The notes under the pieces: generated by a model
What the model saw: the letters and a program-made list of their open reading frames with translations, nothing else
Databases searched by the model: none
What the model was told of the DNA's origin: nothing
Position numbers and translations under genes: made by a program
Shown here: in pieces, positions 1 through 59,167 of the stretch
How positions within the stretch are numbered: the stretch's first letter is position 1
Layout of the letters: each line of letters begins with the position of its first letter
Assembly: GCF_001649575.2 (NCBI RefSeq)
Contig: NC_051446.1
Coordinates: 23,140,514-23,204,513, forward strand
Length of the DNA stretch: 64,000 nt
Reading direction: 5' to 3'
DNA from: Kryptolebias marmoratus
Lineage: Eukaryota; Chordata; Actinopteri; Cyprinodontiformes; Rivulidae

Positions 1-46078
<46,078 letters not shown>

Positions 46079-47684
46079 CTGGGAGCAGAAAGCGTACGCA
46101 CACATAGAGAAGGAGACAACACAAACACAAACACACATCAGGGAGATGGAAGAAGACGAGAAAGAGAGGAGCGACAGGGACAGGACAGGAAAGGAGGAAG
46201 ACAAAGAGCTTATGAACTTGAAGCAGCACACTGATAAAAATGAAAACATCCTGGAGGTCTTTCTTTTGCAGCTTTGTTTTGCCTCGAGCGTGAGTAAACA
46301 AGCAGCACAGGCAATCAGGAAATGGGCGACAGCAAGCCCACTGATGGAATCTGAAAACACCGGGACGGGAGGTATGGTACGTCTGACTCAGACAATCCCA
46401 AAAGATGCACTTTTCAAATAAATAGAGGAAAATATGTGAGCGTTGTGATTCATTGTAAGAATGCCTGTGACCAGCACACACCTGAGTTATCTAATGAGTC
46501 AGGAAAATTACAGAACCAAGAGCAGGGAGTGAGAGACACAGGTGTGTAGTCAACATGGTGACCATAATGAGCTACTGGTACCAGCACTTATTTTGATCTT
46601 TGTTCTCTTTTCACGCAATTAGAGTTCATACATCAACATGTTTTCCCAAGATTATTAACGTTATGTTGGAATGTCTTCAGAAATTTTCTAACTCAATCTT
46701 TTCTTCTTTCTCTTTGTGCTCGTGGACGTTTGGGATCGGGAGCAGATAAGCATAATTTACTCCTAATGGACTAATCTAGTTAAATAAGGGTTTAAAATAG
46801 ATTCTGCACTGTACACTGCAACTGTTAACCATTATGGGTGAGCGCACAAGTCCAAAGCAATCTGGCGAACGACGCCGGGCCGAACCAGGGAGCAGTGAGC
46901 GGGAAGTCATAAGCAGCAGCTCCAACATATGTTTCAGCAACAATGACTGAACGGCACGAGGAAACTCCTCGCCGCTGCTGTTAGCGGTTCTCGTTGCATT
47001 TAATGTCAGGATGATGTGCCTGTGTGTGGGCAGAGTTTCCTCTGAGTAATTATGACAGTTCGTACCGCATCAGCACAGACTTCTGGTTATTACAAAACCA
47101 AGAAAGCACGCTCTGCGCCCAGCATCACGGGAAAATAAACTGGTTCGGCTGACAGGACGCATCCCAAATCGACTAAACTTTTATACTTCTCTAATTTACT
47201 GAATGAAAAGATGGAGAAGCTTGAACCTGAGATGGTTGATAAGAATATCAGAGAAGGCAAAAACAAAACAAACAAGTTCAACAATAAACCAAAACAACCA
47301 GCAAGTGGTGACACTGGAGAAATGTTTCCTTTTAGGCTTAATTAGCTGCATTTTAATTAGGAACAAAAACTTTTCTGCCTCTTTTAAAAAAACAGACTCG
47401 ACAGTTCTTTCACGCATGAACAAATAATAAAAAATAAAAAAGTACAACTGCTAGGTTGTTTTAAAAAAAAAAAAACTCAAAACATGCAGCTTTAGCCAAG
47501 TACCCAACCTTAGAAAAGTTTTAACAACAAAGTTTTATTAAAATTATTCAGTAACTTATTCAAGCATTAACCATAAAGCCGACATGATCAAAACATTGAC
47601 TTTTTTTTTTACATATTTTTCCCCACGACTCACTGAAAATGGGTCCATGACCCACGTTTGGGTCAAGAGCCACCAGTTGAGAAT

Positions 47685-47765
47685 CGCTGCATATCACCCG
47701 CAGCCTTTTATGCCAGAGTTTAAGAATAAAATCACCTCATGTGGAGAAATTAGAGTTGTAATCTT
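47685..47765 (+). repeat. dispersed intronic repeat, family A 5' end only
   Basis: gctgcatatcacccgcagcc and tttatgccagagtttaagaa; the copy stops soon after. Confidence 0.65.
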
Positions 47766-49982
47766 GCAAGATGAGAAAAAAAAAACTTATAAAAGAGAAA
47801 AAAGGTTTTATTTTTAGCAGTAAGCTGTGAATCAAAACAATCAGGCCAGCTACGCAAAAACTATACAGGTTATTTCTATAAATATGTCACAAACTGTCAG
47901 AAAACAGAGATAACGTGAATATTTGCACAAAGGAAAATGCTTAATTCAGCCTGCAGTTGGCTGAAATATTCTGAAATAATTTCAACATCTGTGAGGTTAA
48001 TAGTATTATAATAAAGATCAAGTTTCCAATTTTAACGCTGCTAAAAGAGGGAGCAGCAAATATGCTCACAATTCATGGACTACAACTGCAAATACTTCTC
48101 TTCTAAGTGGAACATTTCCTTAGGAAACACAACAAGAACAAGAATCCTAAACCACTGTTAGAATAAAGACTACATTACAGTAAAAAACAACAACTTATTC
48201 TGAATCTTAAGGTCTTCCTGGCAGTATAAATACTCCTTCAGATCTGCGTTAACGTGTGGAAGCAGAGGAAGCAGAAGAAGAGTCTCCTGCCACGCTGGAA
48301 GTGTTAATACTGCGCTGGTATGGACCGGAGAGGAGTCCGTTAATTGACTCAATCCAGGAAACGAGCCAGCGCAGATGCCACAGAGAAACTGCGACCGACA
48401 GCCAGGAGAAGAAGGCTGGATCGACTGCAATGACAGCCACTGTCACTTGAGATATTCCTGAGTTTTTTCTGTCTCACCAACAGGTTTACAGAGTTTTTTT
48501 AACTCTGTGTTTTAGGTTAAGCAGACGTGTCGGTTTAAACATAAATTACATCTTGATGAAGCATTGTTGACAAAAAGCATTGTTTCATTGAGTAGTTTGA
48601 TGACTTTAATCACTATTCTTGAGTTTTAAAACAGTAAATCTTTTTTGGACAAAACTCTGGCTCCGTCACAACCAGGGTGATAAATTTGTTATTAGTTTAA
48701 AAACTATTTGTCTTCATGCAAAGACGAGAAGAAAAGAAAGCAGAAGCGTTGGTGGAGTGCTGCCTTACCTTAGAGGTTCAGGGTTATAATCTGTTTTTTG
48801 ATGCATCCCAACGTGGACATGAATGATAATAAATTAATTTAATATTTACTGTTATTTCTTGTTAATGACGTCATGTTGAGGAACTCTGAGGTGTGGATCA
48901 GGACGGTTTATGACGAACAAACAGCACTTTCTGCATCAAAAGCGAGTGCTGGGAAAAACAGGAGCTGAAAACGAGCGAGTGATGTCCTTCCACAACTGGA
49001 CCAAAAAGACATGAAAACACTAAAGAAAACAAATAAAATAGCTCTAACATTACACGTATGGACATCCATTGCCATAATTTTACAGCATTTTGACTCCTTT
49101 TCTTGTTTATTAAGTTCCTAAAATCTTGTTTGAATGAAAACTGTTTTATTCTGCAGCGTTGAGCAAAGTCTTTGGTTTATTTTTACAATTTTGTTTGATT
49201 ATTAAAGCATCAAGATGCAGCCGTAGTCCTTCAATAAACACGCTGCAGCCTTCTGAATCATGAGGCGGCTAAATATTTCCCCCCAACCAATCATCCCCAA
49301 ACTTAAGGCCTAAAACACAGAAAGACATTTCAAGAAGTTACCGTAATCATATCAGGAAAAAAATGAAATTGCAACGATGAGGCCATTACAGTTCTGACTT
49401 ATTTTGAGCTCCGAAGCAAAAGCATTAGCAGAAAGTTCAATAGATTTATAGACCATTTTGACATCTTGAAGTGCTTCGTGTGACATCCCTGCAGACGCAA
49501 ATATGTCTCATCACGCGGTCGCAATAAAACCACAGGAGGCATTTTCCCAACCCGCAAATGAATATCCAGTCCTGGATAAACTTTGGCGAGCAGGAGATTA
49601 CCTTTGTTCGCGGTCTCTCTGATCTCACCTCGACAAAATGTCAGAGGGAAACACTGCGTATCGGAGTAAATCCGGTGTATGTCAGTGGCTCCAGGAGAGT
49701 AAATCCACGGACTGCAGTTCTGCTGTCGGCGTGTGCCAGGCAGAGGATGGCTGACAGCGTGATGGATGGCAGCAGGCAAATCCACTCCTCTAATGAGCTT
49801 ATGAATAAATATATCTTGTCTGCATGCGTAGACGCACGTGGCCGTGAAATAGATATTTGTTACAAGCTTCTGCATGTGCGGGTGTGAAAGTGAATATTCA
49901 TGAGACATGTATGCAAATGTACATGTGAGATCAGGGCGAGGAGCGGGAAGTGAGAAACTGGAGTAATAAAGTAGCTGCAGGA

Positions 49983-50197
49983 CAGGGGTGTCCAATCCTG
50001 ATCCTTGAGGGCCACTATCCTGCATGTTTTCCTTGTTTCTCTGCTCCAACACACCTGATTCAGCGGTTAAATTACCTCTTCATGTTCTGCAGAAGCCTGT
50101 TAATCACCCATTGATTCAAATCAGCTGTGTTGGAGCAGAGGAACAAGTAAAACATGCAGGATGGTGGCCCTCCAGGATCAGGATTGCCCACCACTCG
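49983..50197. mobile_element. hAT-like fold-back MITE
   Basis: Left end caggggtgtccaatcctgat; inverse right end atcaggattgcccaccact is degraded. Internal aagcctgttaatcacccatt matches the 30828 element. No perfect 8-bp duplication was found, because a second copy abuts the right end. Confidence 0.8.
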
Positions 50198-50371
50198 CAG
50201 GGGTGTCCAATCCTGGTCCTGGAGGGCCACCATCCTGCAGGGTTTAGGTGTTTCTCTAATTTGACACACCTGATTTGAGTGACTGAGTGATTAACAGACC
50301 TGCTGAAGAACTGGGAAACATCTAAAACCTGCAGGATGGTGGCTCTCCAGGACCAGGATTGGACACCACTG
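50198..50371. mobile_element. hAT-like fold-back MITE, second adjacent copy
   Basis: Ends caggggtgtccaatcctggt and accaggattggacaccactg. It abuts the previous copy directly, suggesting insertion into its end or tandem duplication. Confidence 0.85.
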
Positions 50372-50431
50372 CAAAGCTGATATTTATTGTTTGCTGCCAT
50401 GAAAATCGTGTGATCACGTAATTGTCTGTGT

Positions 50432-50695
50432 GTGCATGGGTTTGTTGGCAAAATATATCACAAAACACTCAACAGGTTTTAATTCACTGGATGTACGTAC
50501 AACTGATCAACTTCTGGAGTGACCCAATTCAGGACTGCTGCTACTGCTAACACAAAAATGGCTATAACTCAGTCGATTTTACAAATATTGAGCTAAAAAT
50601 TGGTGTGGTAGTAGCTTAGAGTCATTCCCAACATATATTCTGGGCACTAGATGACGCAATATCTCTGTTTAAAATGTCATCCAGATGCTCAGTCT
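50432..50695 (-). repeat. dispersed intronic repeat, family A copy
   Basis: Reverse-oriented: ttggcaaaatatatcacaaa, tggagtgacccaattcagga, gctataactcagtcgatttt and aaaaattggtgtggtagtag. Confidence 0.8.
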
Positions 50696-51112
50696 TTGTT
50701 GAAGTTATCAACAGAAAAGAAGGCATGTCAATATTGTGATAGGGTGTTGTGCAAATAAGAGGAAATCATTTTTTCCCCAACAACACCATCAACTCAGGCA
50801 GCCTGGGACTTCAGCTAATAAACGACAAGATCTGAAAACGAATGAAAGCTTTAATATGCAACGCACATTTTCTCATTGCCTCAGATAAGTGGCTAATAAA
50901 TGAGCAAACAGGAGACAGTCTGCAGCAATAAAGTATCATTTCTGCCACCATCTCCGTTACGTACGACCTCAGGCACCCACTCAGACAAAGACGCGGGTGC
51001 CCACACATGCATGCATTAACATACACACAGCGATAACGTGGGTGAGGACATGCGCTGCCTCGCTGTCTGCAAACCTAAGCAGAGCTTTGCAGGAGCCGAA
51101 CACGCGGCTCCA

Positions 51113-51126
51113 GTCACTATGGCAAC
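51113..51126. promoter_or_regulatory. X-box (RFX-factor motif) GTCACTATGGCAAC
   Basis: This is a full match to GTHNYY-AT-RRNAAC inside the long intron 46079-59167. It lies in a locally non-repetitive, moderately GC-rich stretch. It could be an intronic enhancer site; a chance occurrence cannot be excluded. Confidence 0.35.
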
Positions 51127-51764
51127 AGCAGAGCACAGGAAAACAGGGGGAAGAGTTGTCCACCTCTCGACGGCGGTGGTAACGCGGGGAGAGGCCGACT
51201 TCGCCGAATGCTAAAAGCCTCCAACGCTTCTGCTCAAATGTAATCAAAGCAGCTCTTTGTATCAACAAATCTGAGTCACTTTACAGGAGCAGGTCTTCGT
51301 CCTTTCACCTCGATTCAAAGAAGTCAGCTTTCAGAGACAAAAGCAGCTGCAAGCATTGTCACATTGTGTTGGGGACACACGAAACAGCCTGCAGTGGCCC
51401 AGAACCAGCCAGGGGGGCCGTTCATAAAGTTTCTCTGCAGCTAAAACTACTTCAACAAACATCTGAGCTTCTATGGGTAACGTGATCAACACAGTTTCAC
51501 ATTTAAATCCACGTGGAAAGGTCAAACTGATGTTTGGACTCCTACACATTGTCTATACTTTTCCAGACTCAGACTTCCATCTACATCAGTCAATTTATGG
51601 TCTGGAGTGGGAGATGGATTGACAGATCAGGACCTCATCCACAGTAATGACGGCGTTGCTCCAGGCTGTCATTGTGAAAAGGAGCTGAGCTAAAAAGGTA
51701 AAGCTTCTGATTTGCTGGTCTACCTGCGCCTCAACCCTCACCTGAAATGGTCTTCCTCCGTTGG

Positions 51765-52105
51765 GTGGGCAGGCTCTGATTGGAGATAAGGTGAGGATCT
51801 CCAAAATTTTGGGGGCAGAAGCAGCTCAGAGTAGAGTCGCTGCTCCTCCACACCAAAAGGAGTCCTATGAGGTTGGTTTAGACATGTTTAGGATGCTTCT
51901 GGGTGCTTCCAAAAGGAGGTTTTCCAGGCATGTCCCAGAACCAAAACTCACAAGAGGAATTAGACATCATTTCTGGTCTGGGAATGCTTTGGGATCCCCC
52001 AGTAGGAGCTGGAAAGTGCTGCTGGGGAGAGGGAGGACTGGGTTTTTCTCCTGCTGCCTCCATGACCCAACCACGGAAAACTGATAGAAGATGGATGGCT
52101 GGATT
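51765..52105 (+). mobile_element. LINE-like 3' tail, second copy
   Basis: It shares gctgctcctccacaccaaaa, ggttttccaggcatgtccca, tctgggaatgctttgggatc and the terminal agaagatggatggctgg with the copy at 16980. It is more diverged and has no expanded microsatellite. Confidence 0.65.
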
Positions 52106-52974
52106 CTAAAAATTTAAATTTCCGATTGTTTCAGTTTTAGAACACAGAAGACATGTTTTTAATGCTGCCAATGAATGTTCCCAGTAAAGCTTTAGGTCTA
52201 ATTCGAATGCATTTCTCATTTCTTGCTAAAATGTATATGGTTTTACAAAATTTCAGGAGTGTTTTTGTATTTATGCACCTGTTAAAAGCTTTAAAATAAT
52301 TATATTAATTTTAATCTTTCAAGAAAAGCAAAAATGTTTAAAAAAATGCACTTAAAGGTCTTAGATTTTGCATATCATTCAATGCTCATGTATATGAAAC
52401 TGAGATGTAACACCTAAAAATCAAAATGTGGTTGAAATTTGAGTGCCTGAGACTTGTTTATTTGCCCAGTATTTAAATCTGACCCGTGGGGAGTTAATCC
52501 CAGCGTGCACATTAGTAATCCAGCTCCAAGGCCACGTATGATTCGCGTGCAGCCCTCGTTGACTCGTCAAACAAAACAATGCCGAGCAGATGTTGCGGTG
52601 ACACGCAGAGACCGCTTGACGGTAAGCAGCAAGTGCAAATCCATTAGATAGACGGACGGCCTTTCATGTTTGCGCGAGTGTCAGAGTGTGAGGCTGCACA
52701 CGTGCGGATCCATCATTACAGCCTCGGTGAGGATTAACGGAGCAAGGTGACACACAGCCAGAATTTTAAGAGGCCTAAAGGAGGGGCTGATTGTCTAAGA
52801 ACCGAGCTCTCCGTAACACAAAAAGCTGTTCATTTACCATTTCACATGGCCTTTTTGGGCTTGGATTAGAGCCACAGTGGAAGAGGAAAAACATAATAAA
52901 GATGTTTATCCATCAGGCTGATACAGATTTTATACAAAGCTTTATAAGAAGAAAAAATTGGAAAAACATTCCTT

Positions 52975-53322
52975 AAAGGGATGCATATTGCCCGCTACCT
53001 TTCATGCCGGAGTTTTAAACCAAGGTGTTAAGAAATAATGGAGTAATAACTGTTTTGGTTAAATTTTTAAAATATACTCAGAGTGTGTGTAAGGATTAAC
53101 TCTCAGCTATTACAATAAATCTTAGCTAAATATCTGTAAAATCCACTGAGTTATGGCCATTTTGTGTTAGCTAATGTCAGTTAACTGTGATGGCCATCTT
53201 GAATTGGGTTGACTCCAACATTTAATGAGTTTTAGATGTATAACAAATAACTACTATCTGAGTTTCACTATAATCCATCCAGTATTTCATCAGGTATTTT
53301 GCTAACAGACAGACAAGCACAC
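52975..53322 (+). repeat. dispersed intronic repeat, family A near-full copy
   Basis: One of the most complete copies: starts gggatgcatattgcccgcta; middle ggattaactctcagctatta and gatggccatcttgaattggg; end caggtattttgctaacagac. Confidence 0.85.
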
Positions 53323-54011
53323 AGCAAACTATATTCCACTCTTTGCTTTTCAGCAGATTGGTATAATTTGAGCAACAAAAATCTATTTTGCTGTTTGAAT
53401 AAATCGGATAATTTATTTGAACTGAGCAGCTTTTGGTTAAAAACCCATACTGGAGTCCTTCTGGGCAGCTGATGGAGTCTGGCCTCGTGACTCAGCGTTA
53501 AAAGCGCAGCGGCCATTGTTCACGCCGGCTGTGTTACGTTTTCTCTCGATCAGAGGTGGGGTTGACACGCAGGCGTGAGCGTGAACCTCCCTCAGCGAGG
53601 AAAGCCTGCACTCCTGGGGAAGGCAGCGAGCTTTAAACCTAAATATGAAACCACTTCAGGACAGAGAGAGTATCATAACTGCCAAGGACGTCGCTTGATA
53701 AGGTGCTCTAATAATAGCAACGCTGACCTTTATTCCAGCTGGAGTTCAGCCCTCGAGGAGATATTTAAAACCTCCCAGCGACTCTCTCACTCGACTCAAC
53801 TCCCCCCCCACCGTCATTGAGAAAATCAGCATGAGCTGGATGCTTTATTAAGCCCGGTGTTATTTAATTAGGAGTTAAACAATGACAACAAGACAATGGA
53901 TGGAGAGAGGCTTTAGATTAATGATTACAGCTTTTGAACTCCAGCTGTTCTGATTAAGATGCTCCTGATAAACTTTAGCACTGAATAAAATAAAAGGCGC
54001 AGCTTTCCTTG

Positions 54012-54335
54012 AAGGAATGCATATCGCTCGCCGCCTTTCACGCCAAAGATTGCAAACAATGTTATACACTGTCTCATGCTATATTGTGAGATGGAGTACA
54101 TGTTGAGGATGACTCCCAGCTACTACCACACCAAAATCAGCTCAATTTCTGTAAAGTTGACTTTATCACCTTTCTTGTGTTAACTAAAGTCGATTAGCTG
54201 GGGTGGACATCTTTAACTGGCTTGACCAAACGTTATTGAGTTTAGATTTGCAGCCAATGATCAATTTCTGCAGGTTTCATTACAATTCGTCCGGTGGTTC
54301 ATGAGATATTTTGCTAACAGACAGGCAGGGTTAAC
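54012..54335 (+). repeat. dispersed intronic repeat, family A full copy (first of tandem three)
   Basis: It starts gaaggaatgcatatcgctcg; middle gatgactcccagctactacc; end gttcatgagatattttgcta followed by acagacaggcag. Confidence 0.85.
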
Positions 54336-54357
54336 GCCAAAGATTTAATCATGATTA

Positions 54358-54565
54358 AAACTAATGATTCTTAGCTGCTTCCACACCAAATTACAGCTCA
54401 ATATCTGTAAAACTGGCTGAATTAGGGCTGTTTTTGTGTTTTCTAAGGTCAGTTAGCTGTGGTGGCCATCTTATTTTGGGGCTGACGAGTTGTAGATGAA
54501 CTCACATGGGCTACTTTTTATAATCCATCCAGTCATTCATGGGATATTTTGCTAACAGACAAAAA
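54358..54565 (+). repeat. dispersed intronic repeat, family A copy (second of tandem three)
   Basis: ctaatgattcttagctgctt, gctgtggtggccatcttatt and gggatattttgctaacagac; it lacks the head. Confidence 0.8.
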
Positions 54566-54599
54566 GAGCTGACTCCAATCGTAAAAGTTTTGAAAACAG

Positions 54600-54850
54600 A
54601 TCTTGCTCGATCAGTTAGAGCTCGGAGCATATATTGGGAATGACTCTCAGCTACTACCACACTAAATCTTAGCTCAGTGTCTGTAACGTTGGCTGAGGTA
54701 AGTGCTAAGGTCACTTAGCTGTGGCAGCCATTTTGACTCCAACAGGTAATGGTTTTTCGATGTAGATTCAATCATTACTTCCTGAGAATTCCATTAAAAT
54801 CTGCTGAATGGTTCGTTAGATATTTTGCTAACGCTACAGACGAACAGCAA
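54600..54850 (+). repeat. dispersed intronic repeat, family A copy (third of tandem three)
   Basis: atgactctcagctactacca, gctgtggcagccattttgac and gttcgttagatattttgcta; it lacks the head. Confidence 0.8.
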
Positions 54851-55534
54851 AAGCCGGGAAATATTCTTTCCTGTCGGCTAAAAGCTAATCAGCTGTTGCC
54901 GTTACACGAAACACCCAGAAATGAGCGGGCGGATAAGTTCACAGACAAGCACCGGACTTTAACACCAGTTGCTTCATTGTGCATTTCGTGCAATAATTCC
55001 TAATTTACTGGATTTGCACGGAAGCACATACTTAGGCAGCAGCATTCGTCTTTAGGCCTAAATGATGTCAGAGAGAAATGTTTGCTCAGCTCTCCCGCAG
55101 CAGGATTCACAGGAAGCAGTGAGGTGGTGGATGTAACCCACTGCTCTGTTTTGTAAGCAAATCCTTATCATCGCTAATAATAGCACACTGCGGGTTTCTC
55201 TTTTCCACTTTACAGCTTTTTTCTTTTAATCCCTGAAGGTACGGCTAAATATCCAGATAGAACTAAGGTGTAATAAGTTTAACATTACCTCAAAAGATGC
55301 CTTTTGGTTTGTGGTAGGAGGAAGGACAAACACTAATGTTTATTATGAGGCAAAATACGCTGAATGTAAATTAAAGAGACAAACAAAAATTTACCCTTGA
55401 TCTTCATTTAATATGCAATTTTTAATTTTGTGTGAAAAATATGCTAAACATAAAATCTATAAATGATAAGCAGCGACGCCACTAACCTGTCTCATTAAAG
55501 ATCTCGCCAGATGTGTTAGCAATCAGTATCGATA

Positions 55535-55635
55535 AAACTGACCCTTAGCTGTGTCGGCCATCTTTGAGGGAGTTCATTGAATGAGTTTCATTAAATCTGT
55601 TCATCACATATTTTTCTAACAGATCAGACAAACGA
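55535..55635 (+). repeat. dispersed intronic repeat, family A remnant
   Basis: gctgtgtcggccatctttga and catatttttctaacagatca; a short diverged 3' part. Confidence 0.55.
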
Positions 55636-56507
55636 GACGAGGACTGGTTTGAGGAATTATTATTATTATTATTAGCAGCAGTAGTTGTATTATATTACAT
55701 TTTTTTTCTTAATCGATTTGTATTGAAAGAGAAATGTTTTAAAGTATTGCACTTTAGGCTCTTCTGCAACGACTGCACTCACAGGATGACAAAGTCCCTT
55801 GTTTATTTTTTATTTAAGAGTTTTTGGGTCTAATTGAGCAACCCAAAGGTTCAGCTCAAGGCTCAAAGTGACACCAGCACACCAAATCCAGGAACATGAT
55901 GTACAGCACTGCAGGATCTGTTTATGTTTGTATTTCTTTAGTCCTAAGGCCACTCCTAAACTTCAAGAACACCCAAAATGATTCATACATGTAAAGCTCA
56001 AAACAAGCAGGAATTATTGCCTGTTTTCAGTCTGAAACCAAGAGGGATTTTATTCTGTTCATTAGTAACACATTATTAACTTTTCTATGAACTGTATTTG
56101 TAATGGACTACTTTTCTGCTTTCAGACTCAAACAATTGTCTCGTTAAAGAGGCAGAAACGACGAAATGAAGTCACCAACTTTTCATGATCTCATCACATT
56201 TACCACAAAGTTAGGAAAATGTGCTCGCCCTGAATTTAAGAACCGCTGGTTTGACCACAGAGCTGTGAACACGTTTCAGTTTGATTCAGTGTTATGGAAG
56301 TGGCCTTTCCGAAACAAGCAACAAAGAAGACCTGAAGCAGAGGGGCGCTGAGTTGGACACGTGTTGCCAAAAACACGCCGAGTCATTTTCCACAGCCGGC
56401 CTGCCACTCGTCAATGAACTGACCCGAAGCTGACGTCTCTGTTTTCTGAGATTATTCTCTCCAACCACAGCTGAATCTCTTCTTATAACTAAAATAATAC
56501 ATCAGAG

Positions 56508-57100
56508 CACACGTGTCAAACTCAAGGCCCGTGGGCCAGATCCAGCCCTTGGTAACATTTTATCTGGCCCCCGACCCCTGACATTTGATTAAATCTCTGT
56601 CGCTTCTCATTTTGCTTAAAAAACTGAACGTATTTAGTGAAGTCTTCCTGTGACGGTTAATTTGAAGCCAACAAAAATAAGTTTCAGTAATCTTTGATTT
56701 TGACATGAAAAGGCCACATCAGATGGGACAGACCAAACTCTTGTTGATGAATTTGCAGCCAATAACAATACTGGTGAATATTGTCATTTTTAGTATTTTC
56801 TTCTTGTTTCAGTGTCAATCTTAGTAGCTGTATGATTGAATTTTGTTAATGGCTTTTTAGATGTTTAATGGAGAATGCTAATGACGTCTTCTTAAGTTCA
56901 ATCTATTTTTCTTTGTTCAAGTATGGTTCTTCTAAATTCTATATAATGTCAAACTGGGAAATTGTATTTGATATTTCTATATGAATGATTTGACATATTA
57001 CATTTAAAACCAGTGCTAATTTATGTTTTTTTTTTTTCATAAATATTGATCAAAACTTGGCTAACCCTTGGCTAGGACCACGTTTTTAATTTTGACCCTG
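56508..57100. mobile_element. hAT-like non-autonomous element
   Basis: The left end gtgtcaaactcaaggcccgt is a well-known end of a fish/vertebrate hAT-type family. The right end reads ttaattttgaccctg, a degraded inverse. The flanks CATCAGAG (56500-56507) and CATTAGAG (57101-57108) match in 7 of 8 bases, the length expected for hAT. The interior is non-coding. Confidence 0.65.
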
Positions 57101-57734
57101 CATTAGAGGGTGGAGACAAGAGCTGCTGCTTGCGTGCAAAATTTTTAACGATTTCATCTGCTTTAATAATCTGAGGGTAGGAGTGAGTGCAGGACTGCAA
57201 CAGCACACGTCTTAATTAAATTTCTCTTTCAAATGTTTACAGCGAGAAACAAAATGAGCCATTTTTAAAGACCAATACGGCTGTCAGCGCCTGATTTATG
57301 ACCGGGATGCCATGCAAACAGCATAGCAGCCTGCTTTTGCTCTAAAACTCTACCTTATTGTCACCAAATTCTCAACCAAACGATGAATCTTAACAACATT
57401 TCAGAGGCACAGCGTAATATTATTCCAGACAGATTTTATTTCATATGCAGTGGGCCTTAACTCCCGGTCTGTCATTGATCTGTCACAGATCATCTTAGTC
57501 TTACGAAGTATTTGTCTGACAGAAGCTCAAAAGATGACCGTAGAAAAGAATTGAGCAATTATATAAATCAATATGACCCTGAGCAGCTGTAGAAGGGGGA
57601 ACAAGTCTTTAACTGACTCAATCTATTCACCTCACCCCTGAGAAAGAAACATTTTACACCCATTTAAATAAGTCCCACGGCTCCAACATGTTCTACAAAA
57701 CACTTGAAACACACAGATGGGAATAATATTATAT

Positions 57735-57880
57735 TGAAGGAAAGCATATTGTTTGCCACTTTTAATGCAAAAGTTTTGAACTGAATGATTCTCAGCTACT
57801 ACCACACCACATTTGAGCTCGATATTTCTAAAATAAGCCGGGTTAGATCAATTTTTTGTATTTTCTAAGGTCCCTTAGCT
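57735..57880 (+). repeat. dispersed intronic repeat, family A remnant
   Basis: gaaggaaagcatattgtttg, gattctcagctactaccaca and ctaaggtcccttagct; truncated. Confidence 0.65.
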
Positions 57881-58596
57881 CTATTTTTTTCAGAGCTTAA
57901 CGTGGCAAATAAACAGAAAGATGACGTAATTATCATCTCTGCCCTTTTTTATTTATCATCTATGTGAAAAACATTTTGCTTATATAAGATTTTTGGTTTG
58001 TTTTTAGAAAAACGAACAAGCAGTAGAGTCAGGAATCTCAATCTCAAAACCAAATCCATACTTTTCCAAACCTTTCAAGGCCGTTCAGTAAGAGAGACGA
58101 GACACAGAAGTCTTCATTTCCCGTCTGGAGGAGGGGTGTTTTCTGCTCCATCAGGTACAGAGAAACCCACGAGGAATAATAAGGCCACGGATCATTCACC
58201 CACCACGAACACAACAAGCATGGCTGCTCATCAGCTCATGAATTGACATTCTTAGCATCGTTGCCCGACGCATTTTGAGTGACAGCTGACAAAGCAAGCT
58301 GATCAAAGCTCTCTCCAGGTGGTGATACTAAGTGGTGTGAAAAGCGGCTGAAGGCGCCTCATCAAAAAGCATTCACCTGAGACCGTCGATAGCAGCTGCT
58401 GATGAGGTGTTTTGCTGGCAGACAGTGTTATTGAGACATTTTGTTCTGTTCACAGATGAGCTAGCAGCCCCCTGGGACAAAAAGCGAGGAGGCGAGGAAG
58501 CCCGCAGCACTGAAACTAGAAGGAGGAACCATGTCCCGGCATATGACGAGGTGATTCTGCTGAACAACAACAAGCTGCTGCGAACTGCAAACTGAT

Positions 58597-58623
58597 GGAG
58601 GAGGGGGGTGGGGGGGGTGGGGC
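58597..58623 (+). other. G-run (possible G-quadruplex)
   Basis: A run of six and more Gs, interrupted by single T or A bases, lies on the plus strand. It forms a purine-rich tract able in principle to form a G-quadruplex. Confidence 0.6.
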
Positions 58624-59082
58624 TATTCCCCACCAACTTCTTCAAGCCATTTATGCAACCATATGCTACATCCAGCATGATGCTGTAACTCAGGAAGGAG
58701 AAGTGAGACGCACATCAACAAGAGCAAGCACCATTAGCTGCCCACAGCTTGTGCTTAGACACACACTTCAACACACACACACACACGTTAAAGACAATTG
58801 GATGCTCACCCACGCTGATGCACAAAAAAGACCAGCTCGCCACAAAAAAAAACACTTACATTATCACACTCTGGTTGATTCACAGGCCCTCGAGCCCACA
58901 CTATGATTAGAGTTCAGCCCTTTCGAAAAACGCATCATTTCATGGAGAGAAACGACTTTTCTTACTCCCTCCCCCCCGTCCACGTCTGCACAAACGAACA
59001 TGAGGTCAACACAGACGCTGCAGCTGCGAGGTACGACCGCAGACAGACTCTGGCGGAGCAAAGGTGGAGCAGCAGGTGAAAG

Positions 59083-59118
59083 AGGGTTGGGTGGCGTGGG
59101 GGGGTGGGGGTGGGGGGC
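59083..59118 (+). other. G-rich tract, strong G-quadruplex pattern
   Basis: Six G-runs of three to seven are separated by 1-6 nt. The tract is just downstream (minus-strand sense) of the candidate exon 59168-59259, so it would be on the non-template strand for a plus transcript and C-rich in a minus transcript. Confidence 0.65.
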
Positions 59119-59167
59119 GCACATATGGAGGAATGAAACGAGCGAAGGAGGGTGTGGCCGGGCTCAC

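Larger units (their letters stand above)
46079..59167 (-). other. very large putative tanc2 intron (13.1 kb)
   Basis: The extent assumes that both flanking candidate exons are real. Contents: family A repeats, two adjacent hAT-like MITEs, a LINE-like tail, a longer hAT-like element, an X-box at 51113, and G-runs at 58597-58623 and 59083-59118. Elsewhere it is AT-rich without recognised features. Confidence 0.5.

Noticed and set aside
49399..50052. 217-codon open frame on the minus strand
   Set aside because: It overlaps a hAT-like MITE, has no recognised domain, and no conserved splice context. It is a chance frame in intronic DNA.
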